From assembly GCF_017743865.1 (NCBI RefSeq), contig NZ_JAGHRJ010000002.1, positions 1,116,001-1,180,000 on the forward strand: 64,000 bases of DNA. The letters are read 5' to 3'. Source of the DNA: Labrenzia sp. R4_2 (lineage in GTDB: Bacteria; Pseudomonadota; Alphaproteobacteria; Rhizobiales; Stappiaceae). The notes beneath the pieces were generated by a model. It saw only the letters and a program-made list of their open reading frames with translations. It was not told where the DNA came from and did no database searches. Shown one piece after another: positions 27,038-37,014 of the stretch. The position numbers and the translations under genes are program-made. The first letter of the stretch is position 1. The number at the start of each line of letters is the position of its first letter.

Positions 27038-28027
27038 ATGCCTGCTGCCGCCCGCCGTCTGCGCAAGACGACAGCCTTCATGATCGTTGCGATCGCCACG
27101 ATGTTTGCCGCCACTGACTATGCCGAGGCCCGAAAGGGCGGGTTTGGCGGCTTTGGCAGCAGAGGCAGCAAAACTTATTCCGCGCCCCCCACGACCAAAA
27201 CCGCACCGGATACGGCCGCTCCCGTTCAGCGTTCCATGACACCCCAGCCTGCACAGACCCAGCGGACCACTCCTGGCGCTGGCGGACAAGCTGCAAATGC
27301 GCAACGCCCTGGCCTTTTTGGCGGCTTCGGCGGCGCCTTGCTTGGCGGTTTGATGCTTGGCGGCCTCGTCGGAATGCTGTTTGGCGGTGGCCTCGGCGGT
27401 TTCGCCGGGTTTCTCGGCTTGATCCTGCAGGTCGGCCTTATCGTGTTGCTGATCAGCCTCGCCATGCGCTTCTTCCGCTCACGGCAACAACCGGCGACTG
27501 CTGGACCAAACCCGTTTGAAAGGGCGCCGGACCAGAACGCACCAAAAGCTGCTCCGTTCAGCTTCGGCGGCGGCGCCAGTGGCTCAGCCTCACAGGCTTT
27601 TGCCCACCCGGTAACGCAGCCTTACGAGGCAACGGCAGCAGACCTTGACCGGTTTGAGGAGATGCTCAGCGAAGTTCAGTCCGCCTACAGCCGCGAAGAC
27701 TACGCCGCGCTGCGACAGCTGGCGACCCCGGAAGCCATGTCTTATCTGGCCGAAGAGCTAGGTGAACTTGCCTCGGCCGGCAAAAAGAACGTCGTTTTGG
27801 ATGTCAAACTGCTTCAGGGCGATGTTGCCGAAGCCTGGCATGAAGATAGCAAGGACTATGTAACAGTCGCCTTGCGCTACAGCGCAGTCGATTACATCGC
27901 CAAACGGAATAGCGATGATGTGATTTCCGGAGATCCTGACGCGCCTTCCGAAAGCACGGAAGTGTGGACCTTCGTCCGCAGCTCCGGCGGCGAATGGCTG
28001 CTGTCGGCCATCCAGGGAACTGGTTAA
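27038..28027 (+). CDS. Tim44-like domain membrane protein
   Basis: The 329-residue protein has an N-terminal signal or anchor (KTTAFMIVAIATMFAATDYAEA) and a proline/threonine/glycine-rich linker. A glycine-rich hydrophobic hairpin follows (about residues 95-150, LLGGLMLGGLVGMLFGGGLGGFAGFLGLILQVGLIVLLI). The C-terminal Tim44-like domain (about 205-329, DLDRFEEMLSEVQSAYSREDYAALRQLATPEAMSYL) belongs to the family of the mitochondrial import motor adaptor. Its bacterial role is unsettled, possibly in membrane protein or lipid handling. ATG 27038 has GAGGAG ahead. Confidence 0.9.
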   Translation: MPAAARRLRKTTAFMIVAIATMFAATDYAEARKGGFGGFGSRGSKTYSAPPTTKTAPDTAAPVQRSMTPQPAQTQRTTPGAGGQAANAQRPGLFGGFGGALLGGLMLGGLVGMLFGGGLGGFAGFLGLILQVGLIVLLISLAMRFFRSRQQPATAGPNPFERAPDQNAPKAAPFSFGGGASGSASQAFAHPVTQPYEATAADLDRFEEMLSEVQSAYSREDYAALRQLATPEAMSYLAEELGELASAGKKNVVLDVKLLQGDVAEAWHEDSKDYVTVALRYSAVDYIAKRNSDDVISGDPDAPSESTEVWTFVRSSGGEWLLSAIQGTG

Positions 28028-28116
28028 GGCACAAATAGCCAGCTATCCGTTCAAGAGGCAAGACATTGCCAGCCATTTCCCGGTTGGCGTATGGCGCGGG
28101 TGAACCGCAAGCGTCG

Positions 28117-28149
28117 AAGGCCGCCCCCACGGGCGGCCTTGTTCTTTTA
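28117..28149. terminator. Terminator between Tim44-like and DUF1062 genes
   Basis: AAGGCCGCCC (28117-28126) pairs with GGGCGGCCTT (28131-28140) around a four-base loop. A TTCTTTT tract follows on the plus strand. It ends the Tim44-like transcript 90 bp after its stop codon. Confidence 0.85.
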
Positions 28150-28183
28150 TATACCCCTGCAGACACCTGTTAGAACCCGAGAC

Positions 28184-28813
28184 TTAGCCTGATGGCTTGC
28201 TGCATCCTGCGAACAAGGCATCAATCAAGGCACGGTCCTCGGTGTTGATCATTAACTCCAGATACGGCGGCAAGGCTTTGCGAAACGTGTTCCGGGATCC
28301 GCCAGGAACCGTCAGGTCACCACTTTTGACAAGGCGTTTGATATCGCGCCTCGGCAGGCTCAACCCGGCAGACAAAATCCGGTCAAGACGAACCGGAACC
28401 CTGCCCGGATTTCGAATGCACAGAACTGCTGCTCTCCCGTCGGCCTGAACTCTACTCGGGACCACCCTCATCTGCAGGTCGAATTCAGGCGGTTCGTGCG
28501 TGCTACCTGCGCAACCTGCAGGATCGGCCGCCAATGCTTCTGCCAGCGCCCGGTCGTTTGCCTGCAATGCTGACAAGAGGTCCGAAGGCACGGCGCTGAC
28601 GGGCTTCCGTTTCATCACCTCGCGGTTCCAGCGATGGCTGCAGGACTGGCACGCATAAATAAGCCAGGCATCCAGACGGCTTCCATTGGCATTGAGCCGG
28701 AACTTATTTGTCGAGGCAAACTGACGAATTTGACCGCACCGCCCACAGGGACGTGCGACAGTCAACCGCGCCTTAGTAACAAGGGTCCATTCAACCCTGA
28801 TAAGAGACGACAT
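28184..28813 (-). CDS. DUF1062 protein
   Basis: The 209-residue protein has a CGRCG...CQSC four-cysteine zinc-ribbon-like site (residues about 22-25 and 53-56) inside the DUF1062 pattern EWTLVTKARLTVARPCGRCGQIRQFASTNKFRLNANGSRLDAWLIYAC. A C-terminal half follows (RNPGRVPVRLDRILSAGLSLPRRDIKRLVKSGDL) that resembles an S4-like RNA-binding turn. The role is unknown; RNA binding is a guess. ATG 28813 was chosen because it begins the conserved domain and the 64 residues upstream look non-coding. Confidence 0.83.
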   Translation of the reverse strand: MSSLIRVEWTLVTKARLTVARPCGRCGQIRQFASTNKFRLNANGSRLDAWLIYACQSCSHRWNREVMKRKPVSAVPSDLLSALQANDRALAEALAADPAGCAGSTHEPPEFDLQMRVVPSRVQADGRAAVLCIRNPGRVPVRLDRILSAGLSLPRRDIKRLVKSGDLTVPGGSRNTFRKALPPYLELMINTEDRALIDALFAGCSKPSG

Positions 28814-29399
28814 GTTTGGGATCTTCCACTTCCGGAAGTTCGCAAACGGGGGGCAGGCATCGCGCGGCAGGCCGCGCCCGGTCATTTGGCTGGTAAAGTT
28901 GGAAGGATGGCGTATCGAAACATCAGATACGGTTTGGCCAAGCCACACCGGTCCCGATCCGCCAGTTTGACGAACGTAGCAAAACAATCGTGTGCGGACG
29001 CACACGGCAAAAGGATCGAAGACCGGTTAACGTATTGGCAAAACAAATCGTCCCGAAGATGAACGTTGAGGACGTCCTAAGTCATGAGAACGTGGCGCGC
29101 AAGCGTGAGTTGCCTTGCGCTTCACCACAGCACTCGATCGCGATTGCGGACCGGTGGATTTGGCGTTGGCACTGGAAGCGCAAATGTTTTCATAGAAACT
29201 TCAACGCCAGCAACTCGCTCACCTTATTTTCACAGGATTGAATTTTTGTAGTTTCGCCACCGTGAATTCTATCATAAATTGTAAAACTTTTTCTTTGAAC
29301 GACAAAATTTACCCTTTCTTCAACTGATCAGCATCAATCTACGGAAACTTACGTAGCGTTTTAAGACACTTCTTTTCAATTGGCGCAGGAGATTCTGCG
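28814..29399. other. Intergenic region before the chemotaxis receptor
   Basis: This 586-bp gap contains no frame with convincing coding signs. The last 180 bp are AT-rich and carry a CTACG-N8-CGTAG dyad near 29340, probably part of the receptor promoter. I see no RNA gene. Confidence 0.45.
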
Positions 29400-31154
29400 A
29401 TGGCACTTTCACGTCAGGTATCCGCAAAGGTTGCAACGAAAATACTTGGACTGGTCGCTTTTCTTTGTTTTGGGCTCGTTGTGATGGCAGCTGTATCTGT
29501 TTATCAAATGGCCATGATCGGCAAGGAACTTACAAATATTGCCGAAAAAGACATTCCGCTGACCACAGCGATCAGTCACGTCACCAACCATCAGCTGGAA
29601 CAAGCTGCCCTCGTCGAACGTCTCATGCGGCTTTCCGGCCTGGAAGCTGGCGAAGAGAAACACGCAATTGGCGATGTCAAAGCTGCAATCTTGAAACTTG
29701 AGGTCCAGGTCGCTGACGAAATCCTGAAGGCTGAGGATCTGGCTAAATATGCCCTGGACAATGCCGCTTCGGAGATTGAAAGGACAGAGTTTGAAAGTGC
29801 CCTCAATCAACTCAAACGGATCGAAGCCGAATACGCCCAATACAAGTCACACGTTGACGAAGTCCTGCATTACATAGATGCAGAAGACTTGGCCGCAGCA
29901 GCTGCGATCGTCCTCACCCTGGAGGAAGAACAGGAACGTCTTGACCGGGAGCTGATCGCGCTTCTTCAGGAAATCGAGCAATTTACCCTGGCAGCAGCCA
30001 AGGCTGCAGAAACTCATGAAAAACAGGCGTTTCAGCAGATCATCTGGACGGCCATCATCTCTCTTGGTCTCTGTGTGACCGGCTCGGTCCTTTATGCGCG
30101 TTTCGGTATTGCCGTGCCGTTGAAGGAGGTCTCCAACGGCCTGAAAAGCCTGGCCAATGGCGACACGGACGTTTCAGTCAAAGTCAGGTCGCGCGACGAG
30201 ATTGGCGCGGTTGCCGAGGCTTTTGAAGTCTTCCGGCAAAACACCATTGAAATGCAACGGCTACAGGCTCAAGCACGCGAAGAAGAAGAGCGCGCTGTTG
30301 AGGAGCGGCGGGAAACACGCTTGCGTTTGGCGGACGAACTGGAGCGGGTGATGATGACCAGCTGCTCGGAGGTTCAATCGGCCTTACAAAAACTATCGGT
30401 GCACGCGGATGATCTTGCTCAAATGAGTTCCGATACGATCAATCGCTCCCATACGGTCGCCGCAGCCGCTGAACAATCCACGGCCAGCGTCCAGTCTGTC
30501 GCATCAGCCGCCGAAGAACTTGCCGCTTCTATTCAGGAGATTGCCCGGCAGGTGACCTTAGCGAACACATCAACGGACCAGACCTCCAAACAAGCTGAAA
30601 CCTCGGAAGAAACCGTCTCGTCCCTGTCGGCTGCAGCGAGTGAGATCAATGATGTGCTTAAGCTCATCACGGACATTGCCGGTCAAACCAACCTACTGGC
30701 CTTGAATGCCACGATCGAAGCGGCCCGTGCTGGAGAAGCCGGAAAAGGGTTCGCGGTCGTTGCGTCGGAAGTCAAAGCCCTTGCCACCCAAACCGGCCAA
30801 GCGACCGAACAGATCGGCACGCAGCTGACCGGTGTCCAGTCCGGAGCGGCCTCCTGCTCGGTTTCCATCCAAGATGTGGTCCGGTCCATGACAGATGTCC
30901 GCGACAAGATCGCTGGCATTGCCTCAGCCATTGAAGAACAGGACGCGGTGACATCTGAGATTGCCAAGAACGCCTCGGAAGTGGCCCATGGCAGCACGGA
31001 GATTTCGGAAAACATTACCCAGGTGAACCGTTCGGCCGAGGCTTCCGGTAAAAAACTGAAAGATGTCGTGGGCGGGGTTGAGCTCGTCGCAACTCAGATC
31101 AACACGGTCCAAACAAGCCTTGAGGATTTTCTTGGGCATCTCCGGGCGGCTTGA
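29400..31154 (+). CDS. Methyl-accepting chemotaxis protein
   Basis: The 584-residue receptor has TM1 (about residues 12-34), a 180-residue helical periplasmic domain, TM2 (about 213-237) and a HAMP domain (to about 290). The cytoplasmic signalling hairpin tip is canonical: [43 protein letters not shown]. Methylation helices are rich in Glu/Gln pairs. There is no C-terminal CheR-binding pentapeptide (it ends FLGHLRAA). The periplasmic domain is predicted all-helical, as in four-helix-bundle or helical bimodular sensors; the ligand is unknown. AGGAG precedes the ATG. It ends 18 bp from the convergent HugZ-type gene. Confidence 0.95.
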   Translation: MALSRQVSAKVATKILGLVAFLCFGLVVMAAVSVYQMAMIGKELTNIAEKDIPLTTAISHVTNHQLEQAALVERLMRLSGLEAGEEKHAIGDVKAAILKLEVQVADEILKAEDLAKYALDNAASEIERTEFESALNQLKRIEAEYAQYKSHVDEVLHYIDAEDLAAAAAIVLTLEEEQERLDRELIALLQEIEQFTLAAAKAAETHEKQAFQQIIWTAIISLGLCVTGSVLYARFGIAVPLKEVSNGLKSLANGDTDVSVKVRSRDEIGAVAEAFEVFRQNTIEMQRLQAQAREEEERAVEERRETRLRLADELERVMMTSCSEVQSALQKLSVHADDLAQMSSDTINRSHTVAAAAEQSTASVQSVASAAEELAASIQEIARQVTLANTSTDQTSKQAETSEETVSSLSAAASEINDVLKLITDIAGQTNLLALNATIEAARAGEAGKGFAVVASEVKALATQTGQATEQIGTQLTGVQSGAASCSVSIQDVVRSMTDVRDKIAGIASAIEEQDAVTSEIAKNASEVAHGSTEISENITQVNRSAEASGKKLKDVVGGVELVATQINTVQTSLEDFLGHLRAA

Positions 31155-31172
31155 GACCGCCCAGCTCTCTGC

Positions 31173-31955
31173 TCAATCCTGATTGCGCGCCTGAAGTGCC
31201 AGCGCAACCAGGGCTTCCCGAAGCCGCGCGGGGTCTGCGAGCCGCTCCTGAAACCACAAACGCACAATCCGGTCTCCCGCCACGAGGTCGAGCCCCTCGG
31301 GGTCGAGGCATGCCAGCCGCCAGTTGGCGTCTTCAGCGTTCAGGAGAACTTCGGCATAAAGTTTTATGGCGTCGCGGTGGTCCTCGTTCATGTGATCGAC
31401 CGCGCCACTTTCCATCGCCGACCAGGCCTGCACGTCGGCAACATCGGTCAGAAGATCTTCCTTGCCGAGTTCAAACGCCTTGCCAAAGCCCCCGTTGAGG
31501 CTTGCCCGCTGTAGATCCAGGGCAAAGAACGAGAAATCTCCGAAGTCGACATAAAGCTCGGCCTTGGGGTGACGGAAGAGGTAGCGCCGGCGCAAACGAG
31601 CATGTTCATCCGTTTCCCGCTCTACACGGCGCGCTTTGCAGAACAACGATATCCTCGGGTGGGCCAGAGGGTCGCCCTTCCCCGGTTCACCAACCATCAA
31701 CGAACAGGCGGGGTTGGCGAGGATCGCACTTGTGTGGCCAGACAAAGTGCTGGTGAGGATCACGGGCGTTCCATCAAGATCTGTTGCAACGGCAACCCGG
31801 CTCGCCAGGGGATATCCGGTCTCAGGTTCCAAGGCTGCCAAGGCGCCGAAACGGGCCGTCCGGATCAATTCTTTGGCCAATTTCCGGGCCTCGTCATCTG
31901 TATCCCGGATCACCGACTTTTCGTTATTTGATTGATTTTCCTGACTATCTGCCAT
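31173..31955 (-). CDS. HugZ-type split-barrel protein with DUF2470
   Basis: The 260-residue protein has an N-terminal FMN/heme split barrel (ARKLAKELIRTARFGALAALEPETGYPLASRVAVATD, with LSGHTSAILANPACSLMVGEPGKGDPLAHPR) and a C-terminal DUF2470 domain (AVDHMNEDHRDAIKLYAEVLL). This is the HugZ/HutZ arrangement, linked to heme breakdown for iron or to pyridoxamine-oxidase-like reactions. No heme uptake genes are adjacent, so heme use is not proven. ATG 31955 has AGGAGG four bases ahead, and the upstream extension is discarded. Confidence 0.88.
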   Translation of the reverse strand: MADSQENQSNNEKSVIRDTDDEARKLAKELIRTARFGALAALEPETGYPLASRVAVATDLDGTPVILTSTLSGHTSAILANPACSLMVGEPGKGDPLAHPRISLFCKARRVERETDEHARLRRRYLFRHPKAELYVDFGDFSFFALDLQRASLNGGFGKAFELGKEDLLTDVADVQAWSAMESGAVDHMNEDHRDAIKLYAEVLLNAEDANWRLACLDPEGLDLVAGDRIVRLWFQERLADPARLREALVALALQARNQD

Positions 31956-32101
31956 GCGGCCTCCTGCTTGGGACACACAACCTGAGAAATCTGAACACAA
32001 GATGAACGGCAATCTCAGGACCGGTTCAGCGCGCTTTTGGCAATGTTGCATCATCAGATCACGGCAGCGCAAATGGCGCGCCCCAAACGGAGAGTAAATC
32101 G

Positions 32102-32572
32102 ATGCAAACCTTCGCTAAACGCATCCTGGCCGTTGCCCTCACCGGCGCCCTAATGTTGCCGGCGGTATCTGCCGCAGAAGCAGGTCCGCGCGATGGCTGG
32201 CGTCACGGTGGCGGCTGGCATGAGGGCCACCGCCCGCACCGCGGACACAATCGGCATTATCACAAGCACAAACATATCCATAAGCACAAGAACAACAATA
32301 ACGTTGGCGCGGCCATCGCTGCCGGTGTCATTGGACTTGCTGCCGGTGCAATCATTTTGGGAGCAACCAACAAGCCGTCTTATGCAGGTCCGCCGCGTGG
32401 CCCGGCATATCCCTACCCGCGCGCCCCTTATCCGGGGCACGTCAGCGGGCCGGTCGGATTTCAGCCCTGGAGCCCGGCTTGGTACGACTATTGTTCGTCG
32501 AAGTACCGGTCTTTCAATCCATCGACCGGAACGTTTACCACCTACAGCGGCGTTCAGAAATTCTGCCAGTGA
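32102..32572 (+). CDS. BA14K-family exported protein
   Basis: The 156-residue protein has a signal peptide (MQTFAKRILAVALTGALMLPAVSAAEA), then a His- and Lys-rich stretch (about residues 35-66, HRPHRGHNRHYHKHKHIHK), a hydrophobic segment (GAAIAAGVIGLAAGAIILGA) and a C-terminal BA14K motif (WSPAWYDYCSSKYRSFNPSTGTF). The family is an immunoreactive, lectin-like envelope protein in Rhizobiales including Brucella. The histidine-rich stretch may bind metal ions, which is inference. It has its own promoter region divergent from HugZ. Confidence 0.92.
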   Translation: MQTFAKRILAVALTGALMLPAVSAAEAGPRDGWRHGGGWHEGHRPHRGHNRHYHKHKHIHKHKNNNNVGAAIAAGVIGLAAGAIILGATNKPSYAGPPRGPAYPYPRAPYPGHVSGPVGFQPWSPAWYDYCSSKYRSFNPSTGTFTTYSGVQKFCQ

Positions 32573-32700
32573 ATGGCAGACACTTGGAGGGTGGAAATAC
32601 CATCCCTCGAGACCTCAACGACCCGAGGCGGACAGCGACAGGCCAGCCGAACTGGCCACTCGCTGCCGCCGCTTTTTGTCTGGATCCTTTTGCGTGTGCT

Positions 32701-33921
32701 CTAGTCAGCCATGGTCTCGATCGAGGCAAATCCTTCCGGTTCTTCACCCGCATCAAACGGAGTGTCCACCTCGATCACCGTATCTGGGTAGAAGCCGTTA
32801 AACCGGGTCCTGAGAGACAGGCTATAAGCGCCGATATGGCCGATTTCGATCCAATCCCCGGTGTCGACCGTCTCGGGAAGCCAGAACGGCCGGGAGAGAA
32901 TATCAACGCTGTCACAGGTGGCCCCGCAGACCTTGAACGGCACGATGTTATCGGCCTTGCCGGAGCGTGTGCGCCGCGCCGGGTCCGGGATAAAGCGAGC
33001 CGGCAAGGTGATTTTGCCGGTCCAGCTGTCCGAGAGAGACGCCCAAATCCCATCATTGATGTAGAGCCGGCGGCCTTTCTTCAGAAGCACCCGGACGATC
33101 AGCGATATGGACCTTGCCACAACGACCCGGCCCGGTTCCGCCACCAGCGGCATATCGTCAAACGCCCATTCGGTAATGTCTGAGCGGATTTGTCCCATCA
33201 ACTCTTCCAGGGACGGCAGATCAGGTACCTTGCGCCTGGGATCATGGCCGTAAACGGCCGGGAACCCGCCGCCGACATCAAGCTCTACAATCGGAACGCC
33301 AGCGCGGGAGCGGATCCAATCGGCGGAGGCCAATGCCCGCTCATAGGTTTCCGGCTCTTCAATCTGACTGCCGACGTGGAAACAGAGACCGCATTTGAAT
33401 CCAATCCTGTGAATCCGTTGCAAAAGTTCAACCGCATGTCCCGGCGCGGCGCCAAATTTCTTCGACAGCTCATACGCCGCATGCCCCTTGGTCGCGATCC
33501 GCACAAAGAGTGTGATTTTCGCAGGATCAATGTCCAAAGCCCGGACAATCCGGAGGATCTTTGCCACCTCATCTTCATGGTCGAGCGACATCACCCGGAT
33601 ACCGTAATGCTCCAGGGCGAGACGAATGTCGGATTGCGCCTTGATCGGGTGCATGTAGAGCATTTCCGCCTTTGGCGCTGCTTCACGCACGGCGGCAAAC
33701 TCTGCTGGTGACGCCACATCAAAACAGTCATACCCCGCCGCCGCCAATTCCTTCAGGACAAAGGGTTCGCCATTGGTCTTCACGGCATAGGCCGTTTTCC
33801 CGGGGAACAGCTTTTTGAAGTTCTGCGCATCCGCGCGGAGCACAGACGGCCGGAAACAGTAAATTGGGTGATCCGGACGCAAGTCCAAGGCAACTTCAGC
33901 AGCAGTTTTGTAACGCTCCAT
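32701..33921 (-). CDS. Type III PLP decarboxylase, ornithine/lysine-decarboxylase-like
   Basis: The 406-residue protein is an alanine-racemase-fold decarboxylase. The PLP lysine is in TAYAVKTN, with CFHVGSQ, ELDVGGGFPAVYG and AEPGRVVV in the barrel and CGATCDSVDILS in the C-terminal domain, where the Cys and Asp form the substrate site. Close relatives decarboxylate ornithine or lysine to putrescine or cadaverine. ATG 33921 has GGAGA six bases ahead and is preferred over two closer-to-edge starts. It is transcribed alone. Distinguishing ornithine from lysine would need comparison of the 3-10 helix residues. Confidence 0.9.
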   Translation of the reverse strand: MERYKTAAEVALDLRPDHPIYCFRPSVLRADAQNFKKLFPGKTAYAVKTNGEPFVLKELAAAGYDCFDVASPAEFAAVREAAPKAEMLYMHPIKAQSDIRLALEHYGIRVMSLDHEDEVAKILRIVRALDIDPAKITLFVRIATKGHAAYELSKKFGAAPGHAVELLQRIHRIGFKCGLCFHVGSQIEEPETYERALASADWIRSRAGVPIVELDVGGGFPAVYGHDPRRKVPDLPSLEELMGQIRSDITEWAFDDMPLVAEPGRVVVARSISLIVRVLLKKGRRLYINDGIWASLSDSWTGKITLPARFIPDPARRTRSGKADNIVPFKVCGATCDSVDILSRPFWLPETVDTGDWIEIGHIGAYSLSLRTRFNGFYPDTVIEVDTPFDAGEEPEGFASIETMAD

Positions 33922-33995
33922 AGGCGTCTCCGATTGTTTCGTCATGACCATGAGAGGAACAAGCTATGGCTAAAATTGCAAGCTGTGACCGAATT

Positions 33996-34754
33996 TTACT
34001 GACAAATGAGGTACGTACAGTCTTTGCCGTGACAGCCGGTATCCAGATGAAAATGAGCCTCATGATTGGGATCGGCATCCGGACCCAGCACGGTTGTAAA
34101 GCGCTTGCAAGCTGCGGCGTGGATCGCTCTTAGGAACTTGCCCGGGGCCGTCTCCGGTTTCGGCCAGTCTTTCATGATCGAAATGACATCCCCATTCGCC
34201 AACCGGAAACCGGAAACGTCGACCGCCTTGCCAAGTGCGTGCTCGGAAAGCTTCCCATCCGGGAGATTGTTGCGGCGCCGGCACTGATATCCTGGTCCTG
34301 TCAGGAGCCCGGTGACGTCCATACCAAGCTCTTTGCGGGCAGACGGAAGAACATCTTGCCGGATCCAATCCGCCACCACCTGTGCAAACTCGCATGTGAT
34401 CATGACAGGACCTGGAAAGGAGATTTCATCTCCGCTTTTCAGACCGACTTTCGTCACGGCGACAACATTTTCAAATCCGCAGCCGTTGTCGGTCTCAATC
34501 GCCGGGCGCTGAACAAAAGTCACCCTTGGCAGTTCGCAGAGTTGCTCAGTCACCTGCTGGACCGATGGGGCTACAGGCTTACCAAGTTCGGCGTCTGGCT
34601 TCTTCCTCGGCAGGTCGACACCTTCAACAAACCGGTCTTGAGTGTCCGGCGTGAGCGGCTTTGAAGATGGCGCTGGAGGAGAAGTATCCTGACCAAAGGC
34701 TGGTGCACCGACAGAAATCAGGCAAAAACAAAACAATAAAACCAATGCCTGCAT
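33996..34754 (-). CDS. Extensin-like (ExtC) exported protein
   Basis: The 252-residue protein has a signal peptide (MQALVLLFCFCLISVGAPAFG), a proline-rich linker and a C-terminal extensin-like domain (about residues 75-252). That domain has GPGYQCRRRNNLPDGKLSEHALGKAVDVSGFRLANGDVISI and HFHLDTGCHGKDCTYLICQ. The His/Asp pattern (SEHALGKAVDVS; HFHLD) matches peptidase M15-type zinc peptidases, so a D-Ala-D-Ala-like cell-wall peptidase role is plausible though unproven. ATG 34754 begins the signal peptide, and the 44-residue extension was dropped. Confidence 0.88.
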   Translation of the reverse strand: MQALVLLFCFCLISVGAPAFGQDTSPPAPSSKPLTPDTQDRFVEGVDLPRKKPDAELGKPVAPSVQQVTEQLCELPRVTFVQRPAIETDNGCGFENVVAVTKVGLKSGDEISFPGPVMITCEFAQVVADWIRQDVLPSARKELGMDVTGLLTGPGYQCRRRNNLPDGKLSEHALGKAVDVSGFRLANGDVISIMKDWPKPETAPGKFLRAIHAAACKRFTTVLGPDADPNHEAHFHLDTGCHGKDCTYLICQ

Positions 34755-34849
34755 TTCGTCCGATCCGGCTGCGACGATCACACCAATATCATTGTCGATT
34801 TCGGTCCAGAGGTCTATGGTCGCGAACCAGATAGAAGATTGGCACCAGA

Positions 34850-35476
34850 ATGACTCTTGAACTTTATCTTGCTTATGTCGCTGCAACCCTCATCGTTTTG
34901 GCCATTCCCGGGCCAACGATCATGCTGGTCGTCAGCTACGCGTTGACGCAAGGACGGAAATCCGCGGCGGCGAGCGTAATGGGTGTGGGCCTTGGAGACG
35001 CCACGGCTGCCGCGGCTTCACTTCTGGGCCTGGGCGCGTTGCTGGCCGCTTCTGCGACGGCGTTCACAGTGCTCAAATGGGTCGGCGCCGCTTATCTTGT
35101 CTGGCTGGGTCTGAAGATGTGGCGCAGCCGCCCGTCGGCTCTCGGGCCCCATACCGTTGCCGACATTCCGGCCGGCAAGATCTTCTGGCACGCTTACGTG
35201 GTGACAGCGTTGAACCCGAAGGGAATTGTCTTCTTCATGGCCTTTCTGCCGCACTTCATCGCACCGCAGGCGCCCGTCGTCCCGCAGCTGTTCCTGCTGG
35301 GGATCACCTTCGTCGTGCTTGGGATCGTGAATGCCGCTGTTTATGCCTTTGCGGCAGCAGCCGTCGGCCAGAAGCTGCGCAGCCCGTCCTTGCTCAGGCT
35401 GATCAACCGTGTCGGCGGCGGATTTTTGATCTCAGCGGCGGCGATGACTGCCACCTTGCAAAGATCAAGCAGCTGA
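34850..35476 (+). CDS. LysE/RhtB-family amino-acid exporter
   Basis: The 208-residue protein has six hydrophobic segments and the family opening VLAIPGPTIMLVVSYALTQGRKSAAASVMGVGLGD, then LKWVGAAYLVWLGLKMWRSRP and LNPKGIVFFMAFLPHFI. RhtB-type exporters expel homoserine, threonine, leucine or other amino acids. It is divergent from the extensin-like gene and stands alone. Confidence 0.92.
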   Translation: MTLELYLAYVAATLIVLAIPGPTIMLVVSYALTQGRKSAAASVMGVGLGDATAAAASLLGLGALLAASATAFTVLKWVGAAYLVWLGLKMWRSRPSALGPHTVADIPAGKIFWHAYVVTALNPKGIVFFMAFLPHFIAPQAPVVPQLFLLGITFVVLGIVNAAVYAFAAAAVGQKLRSPSLLRLINRVGGGFLISAAAMTATLQRSSS

Positions 35477-35562
35477 GCTCACAGCAACCCTAAGGCCTCA
35501 GAGGCTTTTCATCGACATATCAAAGATCTGCAAAGCGTCGCGGCATAGCCCGTGATAACGTC

Positions 35563-36705
35563 TCATCGGTGGGCGGCAAAAGGCACTTTTTTTGGCGGCT
35601 GTGACGATGGCTCGCCTGCCGTCCCGGTCGGCTTGGCCGCCGCAGCCTGAGATGTTTGCCGTAGGACTTCCAGCGATCTCTTGGCGCCTTCAACGCTCAT
35701 GAGTCCAAAGCGCTGGATCGCTTCGTTCAGTTCCATTCCACCAATATTCAGCCGCTGCGCCCGCATCATCAGGATGTCCTTATAGGCCTCAGCCCTGACA
35801 TTGTTGGCCTTGCAGAGGATGATAAGCGGTTTGTCGTTCGGGCTGAACAGCAATTGGGATACAGCTGCGGGCGGCAGATCACTCAATCCAGCCAGTAACA
35901 GAGCAAGTTCCGTTGCCTGGCCTGCCTTTGCAAACTTACGGACAGCCTCATCGACCATTTGACGGCCGCTTTTGATGTCCTTGACAAGGGCATTCACCTG
36001 GAGCTTCGCCCGCTCAATCGTTTCCAGCTGGTTTTTCTTCTTTTCCTTGGAAGCCTGCGCCAGCATTTGGGCCAAGTAATTGTCTTTGCCCAAAGCAAGC
36101 ACTTGTTTTTGAAGCTCTTCGGTCAAGAGCGGCAGAAGAACCTGGCCGACCTCAAGAGGCAGATCTGGACGCCCGATCAATGCGGCTTGCACCGCCTCAT
36201 CCCGGCCAACCTTGTCGACGATCGTCATGAAAGAGTTGTCGGCGATTTCCGCGCCCTCATTGGCAGCGACCTTGGACAACACGGACGGATCACCCCGATC
36301 GACAAGGATAGAAGTCACAGCCTCTTCAATCGGAACCCTGACCGCGATCGCTTCAAGATGGTCCATGGACGCGGAGGAAGCGATCTCAACCAAGTCCTCA
36401 GACTTCAAAACAGGCGAGTTCGTAAGGACGGGTTCGGCGACAGCAAGGGTATCCTTCGCCAATTCGAGCATGAGTTGATGCGGTGCAAAATCGTCTTTCG
36501 CGACCCGTGCGGCGAGCTCTGCCCGGGTGTCTTCCTCCAGATCGCCCAACAATTTGAGAGCGATATCCCCGAACAAAAAAGCCGTGTTCTCGCCGCGGGC
36601 ATCACCAGCAGCCAGAAACATCTCGGTCAGCGTTGCTATAAGGCTTTTGCGGCCTGCTGTGCTTGAATCCTTTGCAAGATCAGCAAGCTTTGCCAATTCG
36701 GTCAT
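35563..36705 (-). CDS. DUF2336 protein
   Basis: The 380-residue, nearly all-helical protein has HEAT-like repeats (LLGDLEEDTRAELAARVAKDDFAPHQLMLELAKDTLAVAEPVLTNSPVLKSEDLVEIA), the DUF2336 pattern found in alphaproteobacteria. Repeats of this kind usually serve as protein scaffolds; no enzyme motif is seen. ATG 36705 has GGAGAGAG just ahead; a start seven codons upstream is less likely. It is monocistronic and function is unknown. Confidence 0.82.
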   Translation of the reverse strand: MTELAKLADLAKDSSTAGRKSLIATLTEMFLAAGDARGENTAFLFGDIALKLLGDLEEDTRAELAARVAKDDFAPHQLMLELAKDTLAVAEPVLTNSPVLKSEDLVEIASSASMDHLEAIAVRVPIEEAVTSILVDRGDPSVLSKVAANEGAEIADNSFMTIVDKVGRDEAVQAALIGRPDLPLEVGQVLLPLLTEELQKQVLALGKDNYLAQMLAQASKEKKKNQLETIERAKLQVNALVKDIKSGRQMVDEAVRKFAKAGQATELALLLAGLSDLPPAAVSQLLFSPNDKPLIILCKANNVRAEAYKDILMMRAQRLNIGGMELNEAIQRFGLMSVEGAKRSLEVLRQTSQAAAAKPTGTAGEPSSQPPKKVPFAAHR

Positions 36706-36930
36706 TCTCTCTCCGCAGCGCGCCACGCGTTGTTCCGTATAGAGTATCGCGACCGGCTTAATAGACCACTACTTCAGATACCGAGTTTTTAGGTGCCTCA
36801 TTCACGAATTCGCTTCGCTTGCAACCTGCGGGACCTGAGAGCGCTGCGATGCAGCATCTTTTTTCCTTCGCTTCTCGTTAAGACTGCATTAATGTGAGCG
36901 GCTGTGACCGATGTGACGGGAGGAATACAG

Positions 36931-37014
36931 ATGACTCTTGTACGTAACCTGAACATGATCGCATTCTTTGCAGCTTTTGCGTTTTTGGCTGCAATTGTTC
37001 TGGGACTGATCTGA
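36931..37014 (+). CDS. 27-residue single-span membrane peptide
   Basis: ATG 36931 follows a strong GGGAGGAAT ribosome-binding site and opens a 27-codon frame ending TGA. The peptide is MTLVRNLNMIAFFAAFAFLA followed by a hydrophobic tail: a short basic start and one transmembrane helix of about 20 residues. It is too short for ordinary gene callers. It resembles the many small membrane peptides of Rhizobiales, but no family can be named. It is upstream of an unassigned 220-bp stretch that ends in a terminator. Confidence 0.6.
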   Translation: MTLVRNLNMIAFFAAFAFLAAIVLGLI